From Notospermus geniculatus (Eukaryota; Nemertea; Pilidiophora; Heteronemertea; Lineidae), in contig NMRB01000006.1 of NCBI GenBank assembly GCA_002633025.1, positions 203,642-267,641 on the forward strand: DNA of 64,000 bases, read 5' to 3'. Below, in pieces: positions 58,947 to 64,000 of this stretch. The notes under the pieces were generated by a model. The model made no database searches, had not been told where the DNA came from, and saw nothing but the letters and a program-made list of their open reading frames with translations. The position numbers and the translations under genes are program-made. Within the stretch, counting starts at the first letter, position 1, and the number at the start of each line of letters is the position of its first letter.

Positions 58947-59567
58947 CGAACGTCTACCCTTTTGTTTGGTGCCGTCTAGCGTGGCATCGAACAATGGATT
59001 TGGCGTTGGCGTTGGCGTTTCGGGGGTTAAACTCCCTGTTAGCTCGTCATTCCCCCTGTTCCCATAGACTTGAAGGAAAGGACCGACGGCCTGGTGGCGA
59101 GAACAGCACCGTTAAAGCCTATAAAGTGCGGACGCCGCGAGTGGGGGTATGAGGAGCGAAGTCATGGTGTCAGGCCTATAGTGTGGAGGCCCTGGGGCAA
59201 AGGCGCTCATGCAGGCGGGATCGGCTGTCCTAGGCGTGCACCTAGACTGGTGCCCGCTGTGCCCTTCTGGTTGTAGAACATATCTAGCTAGCAGCCTACC
59301 GGGTCGTATTCGCTAGGTCGGGGGTGTAGTTTTTTAACGGGTAGCCTGGCGCCCCTAGTGCACGCCTGGGTCGTGGAAGCCATATGCGTGGTGGCCCGGG
59401 GGTGTGGTCGTGTGCACCCGACGCCCGGACTCCGACGATGCCGGTGCCGTGCCTGTCAGTGTCGTCGGCGGGGGATTGGCGTGTCCGGGCGCAGCAGAGG
59501 AAAAGAGCACCTGTGAACATGGCGCGTGGAAGACTTGAACTAAAAAAAAAAAAAAAAAAAAAAATAG
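58947..59567 (+). mobile_element. GC-rich insertion with poly(A) tail, probable retroposon
   Basis: A GC-rich block ends in 23 consecutive A (59542-59564). CGCGAAACG occurs at 58938-58946 and again right after the tail at 59568-59576, a candidate 9-bp target-site duplication. The block has no long open frame; the largest (59070-59276, 68 codons) matches nothing I know. It could be the 3' end of a LINE or a reverse-transcribed cellular RNA. The left boundary rests only on the short repeat. Confidence 0.5.
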
Positions 59568-59793
59568 CGCGAAACGTCTCTGATTTAACCCCCTATGACA
59601 TGTATGATGTTGAATGCCTACCGGTACCGGTAACGGTTTGGTGAACTAAGTGGATCAAAATCACGTCAAAGTGAATTAAGAGAATCCTCAGAGCTCAGTG
59701 CAGTAGGTATTAGGAAAATTGATAGCTAGAGCCTACCGGTAGAGCCTAGAGGGGCTACACAGTCACATCATCATGACAATTCACAGTGACATG

Positions 59794-59794
59794 N
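59794..59794. other. Ambiguous base or gap (N) upstream of the ARID gene
   Basis: Single N about 50 bases before the ARID gene start codon, probably in its 5' untranslated region or promoter. No flanking duplication seen. Confidence 0.7.
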
Positions 59795-59846
59795 GAAACG
59801 AAATATATGTATCTCTGCTAAGAAACCAAGAGACGACAGGTCGAAA

Positions 59847-62113
59847 ATGCCACAAACAAAGATGACTTCGGCAACAAATCAGTGCAAAAATGGTGCTGAA
59901 TATCCCAATGAGAAACAACCGAGTTGGCAGAGTGATTCTTGTTTTCATGACGAAAGCAGGCCTGCATCACCAAAGAATGCTTCCAGAGAACCATTCGTTG
60001 TGCCAAATATTGGCAGTGGTATTGGGTCTCTGACAAATATGAACATTGGATCGATGGCTACCATGAGCAAGGAGGAAAAACTCACTTTCGATATTGAGGT
60101 AGGACGAAGAGATTAAAATCCATATCTGGCAGTCAAAAACGTTGTGTTTGAAAAGAACGAGGTCTCCATCTTTGGCGAATCTCTTTTTGATATGTTTCAG
60201 AATTATCGTCGCAACGAACAGGCATTCAATCACGACCTTCAGCGATTTCTAGCACGAAATGATAGGAAGTTGAGTAGGTTGCCATTCTGGCAGAATACAG
60301 TCGTCAGTGTTTTCAGCTTGTTTGAGAATGTTGTTGATAGAGGAGGATTTCATCAGGTGAGATGACAGATTTGGATCTCCCCTCTCACAGCAGTTCTGCC
60401 AATGTTGCCCCCACTGGTACTAAACTCTGCATAAGCCAACCTAAGTCAACAGTTTTTCGCAAATGTTGGTGAGATTTGAGAAATTGCTGATTGCAGATCT
60501 GAACTAAAATGAATATATTCCTGGTTTACATGCACTGTGCTAACGATTGCAGACGATCGACCGATGTACAGTGTAATTGTTTTCAGGTTTGCAAACTGGG
60601 AAAGTGGAGTTCAGTTTACAGAGAAGTGGTTGCAACAGACTGCCGTAGTTCTGGTGGAATATGTGCCAAAAAGTATTATGAAAGGTAAACGTGTCCGTTG
60701 CATCGAAAATGATTTTTGTTCAGAAGTGCCAATGCTAACATGTCCTATTTTCATTACCTTCACTGACTTACCAGTGTTTAATGCATTGATTGCATTGAAT
60801 ATTTACTTCAGCAATCTTCTTGCTTATGAAATGTTCCTGGCTGGGAAAGGATTCAAAGAATATCTAGTCCCAAAGGCGAAGAAGCCTGGAAGAAAAGCTG
60901 GGCAGCAGAAGGAAGAGGTCGACATGCCATCGAAAACAGTCAAAGGTGCAGAAACAGATGATGATCCTGGTAAGTCATAGATTTATGTCTCAGTACGGGA
61001 AACGTTTCCGATTTCGGACTGGACGTAGTCCTAACCGCTTCCGTTTTCAGATTCCGGGTATTGCACGGTTTGATGTCTTCGTGACTTTTCTTTCAGATCC
61101 TAAATTTGACCACGATATCTCCGAATTGGAAGAGATGTTGGACAAACTTGAGGAAGTCAGCGACCAGTGTGAACTTTACAACAATGGTAATCTATGTGGT
61201 AGAGTAGACTCAGTTTAATTATGGTCCCCACATATCAATGTAGGGACCATCTTGATATTAGTGGGTAGTAGGAAATTTTTATTTATTTCTATCTTTCTAT
61301 CTTCTTCCACACTCAATTGGGACACGGTTCCAAGAAAACCACTCAATCACTGCAAAATCAAGTAGTACCATCATATAGTTAATATTTGTATCCAGGTCTG
61401 AAAGGTTAGAAAGTTTCAAAAAAATTAACTTACGGTGGTTTTTGAAGACTGTTTTATCCTGAAGTGATGAAGTTTGTCCCTCAGTTTCTTTGTTTTTTTT
61501 GCTTCGGGCTGGTATGATTGATCCGTATCCAGCTCAACCACTTTGCCCTTCCTCTGATCTCTGAAGACAGTCTCCTCCCCGCCCGGCCCCTTCCCAGCCT
61601 GGACACCATGTCCACATTGTGTTCTAATTTTGGAATCGAATGGGCTCGGTGATCTAAAAATAGATCAGCTCCGCACGAAACTTCTTGTAATGTATTGAGG
61701 AAGGCAACGATAGCGCTGTACAGTACTTCAGGATTCTCAGATTTAGTGGAATGCCCGTAACTGTGGCTGGGGATGTTGACATTTTGGATATGAAAATAAA
61801 CTTCACGTTTTAATAAATTGACTGAATATGTTCGCGGCTGTCGTCCTTGCTCTTCTATGAATGGATGAATGCATATCAACGATCTGATTTCCCTTCATTT
61901 TCAGATCAATTTCAAATACTGGTACATGTACGTCTACGTGGACGTACGTGTATCTTTTTTTCTACTTTTGCAGAAGAGTCGGCGCAAACAGTTCCTGTTG
62001 TTGATTTTGAGGATTCTTCATCGGGATCAGGTGAAGAAGAGTTGTTACACGAGATGCAAGCCATGGAACAGGTATTTGATGAAATGGACCAGATGCCGAT
62101 GACGTGGTTGTGA
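59847..62113 (+). CDS. ARID-domain protein with AT-hook-like and SUMO-interaction-like motifs
   Basis: Six exons: 59847-60098, 60201-60356, 60587-60684, 60812-60969, 61097-61186, 61974-62113 (297 residues). An ARID domain spans exons 2-4: FNHDLQRFLARND, then LFENVVDRGGFHQVCKLGKW, SSVYREVVATDC, and YYESNLLAYEMF at its end, keeping the conserved Leu-Phe, GG, V, KW and L-YE positions. Downstream are a basic KKPGRKAGQQK (AT-hook-like), an acidic coiled stretch, and VPVVDFEDSSSGSGEEE, a typical SUMO-interaction pattern (hydrophobic core followed by acidic and Ser residues). ARID proteins bind DNA, often AT-rich, in chromatin regulation; the end of this domain is closest to KDM5-type ARIDs, but no JmjC or PHD domain is encoded. 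The 102-nt first intron is a multiple of three and looks coding except for one in-frame TAA. Orthology to a named ARID gene is not established. Confidence 0.8.
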
Positions 62114-62321
62114 GCCCATCCTGTGTTTGAATGGTGACCGTCGTATATATTACAGATTGGCGTCGTCAGATCTTCATGTTGGAAAAAGCTGGCTGTTGGA
62201 AAAGTTTTGTTGGATCAAGTCGTTGTTATCCATTTATCATGTTTATGAAAGAACTTTATTTCTTTTATGATACATTGTAGTTCCCTTGTTCGTTAAAAAA
62301 AAACGTGAAAAAGTTTATGAG

Positions 62322-62327
62322 AATAAA
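62322..62327 (+). terminator. Polyadenylation signal AATAAA of the ARID gene
   Basis: AATAAA about 210 bases after the stop codon, followed by AT-rich sequence. Confidence 0.55.
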
Positions 62328-62658
62328 TGCTGACATTTTATTACTTTTACTTCGGTTATTTCTGGATTAAGACCCTTAATCCTGTGACAAACAATGCAGG
62401 GGGACATCAGGAGGGTGGGGGCATTAGATTCTATCACACCGGTCGGGTGTACCCTGCTGTTCTCTCTTTTAATTCCAGCTCGGACTAAATTTAAACTTGC
62501 TTAAGCGTTTAGTTAACAACAAACGACGGGCAGACGCGCCCTTCTCCTCTTTCTGTGTTCAAACACGGGCGAGGCCCTCGGCAATTTTCTACTAATTGAT
62601 ATGTTCATTTGGTTTTATTGACCTACATTATGTACATGTATCATGTTACTAACTAATA

Positions 62659-62776
62659 GGGAGGTTTCGCCAGCGCCCGGTTAGGCTCTACGACGACGTT
62701 TATCTATTGTGTGGGTACACCCAAACAATGGATAAACGTCGTCGTATGGCCTAACCGGGCGCTTGCGAAACCTCCC
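62659..62776. mobile_element. MITE with GGGAGGTTTCG ends but unrelated interior (copy 5)
   Basis: 118 bp, starting GGGAGGTTTCGCCAGCGCCC and ending with almost its exact reverse complement, flanked by TA. The whole element is nearly one palindrome around TGTGTGGGTACACCCAAACA. Only the outer 11 bases match copies 1-4, apart from a GTTTATC-like segment, so it is a different subfamily using the same ends. Confidence 0.8.
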
Positions 62777-63199
62777 TATCAGTAGGCCTCTGACGTCAAT
62801 AATGTGAGTCTTGAACTTCACAATATACGCCACTATTCAGGACATCTTTTGCACTTGGCCGTTTCTTTTGGCCGTTCCTTTTTGTTGCATTTAGGTGTGG
62901 TTGGACGTCCCTTACCGGTACATGTATGTAGTTTCCTTCCGACAGTTTACCGGTACTAGCATTAATGGGGATGTTCTATTGCGTATACATACACGGATAG
63001 TAATAGTCGGAGAAGGCCTACAACTGTGGCCACATGATGAACACGAGCGGTTTTATAGGATTGGCATAATTATAGTATCAAAGTTACAAGGAAGGTCTGC
63101 TACTAAATCTGACGAAGCACTTAATTGATATTAACCGGTTCCCCCTGTCATTCTGCTCTCAAACGCTCAGAGAGGTAGAAGGCGCCATCGCAGACCACC
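62777..63199. other. Upstream flank of the last gene
   Basis: AT-rich with several CCGGTAC and TACATGTA words. No TATA box close to the start codon at 63200 was recognised. Confidence 0.3.
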
Positions 63200-63269
63200 A
63201 TGTTACCTACTGGGTGCACATTGTTTTCCGCCCTCCTCTTCCTCTTCGTTGCTGTCCAAAGCAAGCCGG
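63200..63269 (+). CDS. First exon (signal peptide) of a secreted or membrane protein
   Basis: ACCATGT is followed by 23 codons encoding a classic signal peptide (MLPTGCTLFSALLFLFVAV then QSKP), then a phase-1 donor GG/GTGAGT. Splicing after a signal-peptide exon in phase 1 is the usual arrangement for extracellular module proteins and matches the lectin and knottin-like genes at the left end. Later exons lie beyond the window; none was identified in 63270-64000, so the product is unknown. Confidence 0.6.
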
Positions 63270-64000
63270 GTGAGTATGGTTTCCACTTCCCCTGAGTTGA
63301 ATATGTATTATTCTGTTATTGATGAGCTGACCTTCAGGCATTCTCACCACACTAAACATGCTAAAATCATCACCCTTTTAGCATTGTTCAATTTTGTCAC
63401 CGGTTTTTCACCCGTTTCCTCTCATGTAATCTATTGACCATTGATGCATATTCCAATCATTTGGGGCTAAATAGTGTCCCGAATATGAATTTTTGATTAT
63501 TTTACCGGCTTCGAGTTTTCTGTACGATTTTTAAAGAAATTTTCGAGGTTATTTTTGAGGATGCCTCCTGATTGGTCAATTATTGAATCATCTCAGCGGC
63601 ACACTATACTTCATTAGCTGAACAAGCCCACTGTGATTTTGATCCAGAAATGCCAAGACCCGTAACACCAGGTGTCCAGACACCAGAGCTGTATTTTTAG
63701 CCATACCTGCCTGTTCTGTTTATTGCCCTCCCACCATCTGTTGGATGGTGATATGGGAAACAAAGTACTATAAATAGGTAATCAGCAGCGGGGGTGAACA
63801 GGTAATTGGAAAAGCCCACTAGTGTATCTGGCCCTCAAGCCCACGAGAAAAATGGCTCATAAAATCATTATTTTCTGCTCGATTTGAAAAATTCGAACAC
63901 ATATTTGATATACCATCAAATTTAACATCCGCTGGTGACACTCACAAACACTGCACACATCTTTGTGTTGGATTTTCTTACTTTAGTCAGAGGCATTAAT
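63270..64000. other. Probably first intron of the edge gene
   Basis: AT-rich sequence without a recognisable exon, consistent with the intron that starts at 63270. Confidence 0.35.

Noticed and set aside
59070-59276. 68-codon frame in the GC-rich insertion as a retrotransposon protein
   Set aside because: No reverse transcriptase, endonuclease or zinc-knuckle motif is visible.

Overview
This is nuclear DNA of an animal: genes carry many GT-AG introns, the intergenic space is full of short inverted-repeat transposons and tRNA-derived SINEs, and the recognisable genes (FERD3L-type bHLH, ELP2, an RPL4 assembly-chaperone-like TPR protein, a rhodopsin-class GPCR, an ARID protein, a C-type lectin/fibronectin-II lectin) are metazoan. 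The abundance of short words such as TACATGTA and TAGGCCTA and the high level of sequence variation suggest a marine invertebrate, possibly a deuterostome such as a hemichordate, amphioxus or echinoderm. That assignment is inference. No prokaryotic features, CRISPR arrays or complete autonomous transposons were seen.

Region 1 (0.5-17 kb) is a secreted-protein cluster. A three-exon gene for an 80-residue, eight-cysteine knottin-like peptide lies tail to tail with a 12-exon minus-strand gene for a secreted lectin with the order signal peptide, CTLD, Cys linker, CTLD, two Cys linkers, FN2, short Cys domain, FN2. Across a CRE-rich intergenic region the lectin is divergent from an intronless secreted pseudokinase gene. 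About 6 kb of this block occurs twice, and the two copies meet at a single N (10581) that cuts both a pseudokinase copy and a lectin copy. This looks more like two haplotypes laid end to end by the assembler than a true duplication. One copy carries a TTAA-flanked MITE that the other lacks.

Region 2 (17-46.7 kb) is gene-poor. It holds a TATA-driven, single-exon FERD3L-like neural bHLH gene, two promoter-like sites with E-box and YY1-type motifs (26.8 and 30.1 kb), possible minus-strand exons at 32.7-33.4 kb, and many fold-back elements. One family with ends GGGAGGTTT and TA target duplications has five copies in the window.

Region 3 (46.7-64 kb) is gene-dense: ELP2 (17 exons, minus) head to head with an ACL4-like TPR gene (11 exons, plus), then an intronless neuropeptide-type GPCR, a poly(A)-tailed GC-rich insertion, a six-exon ARID-domain gene with a SUMO-interaction-like tail, and the first, signal-peptide exon of another secreted protein at the right edge. 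ELP2 (tRNA wobble modification) and the ACL4-like protein (ribosomal protein chaperoning) both serve translation and may share a promoter region. Exon structures were built by hand from splice sites and phase continuity; all complete multi-exon models close in frame.
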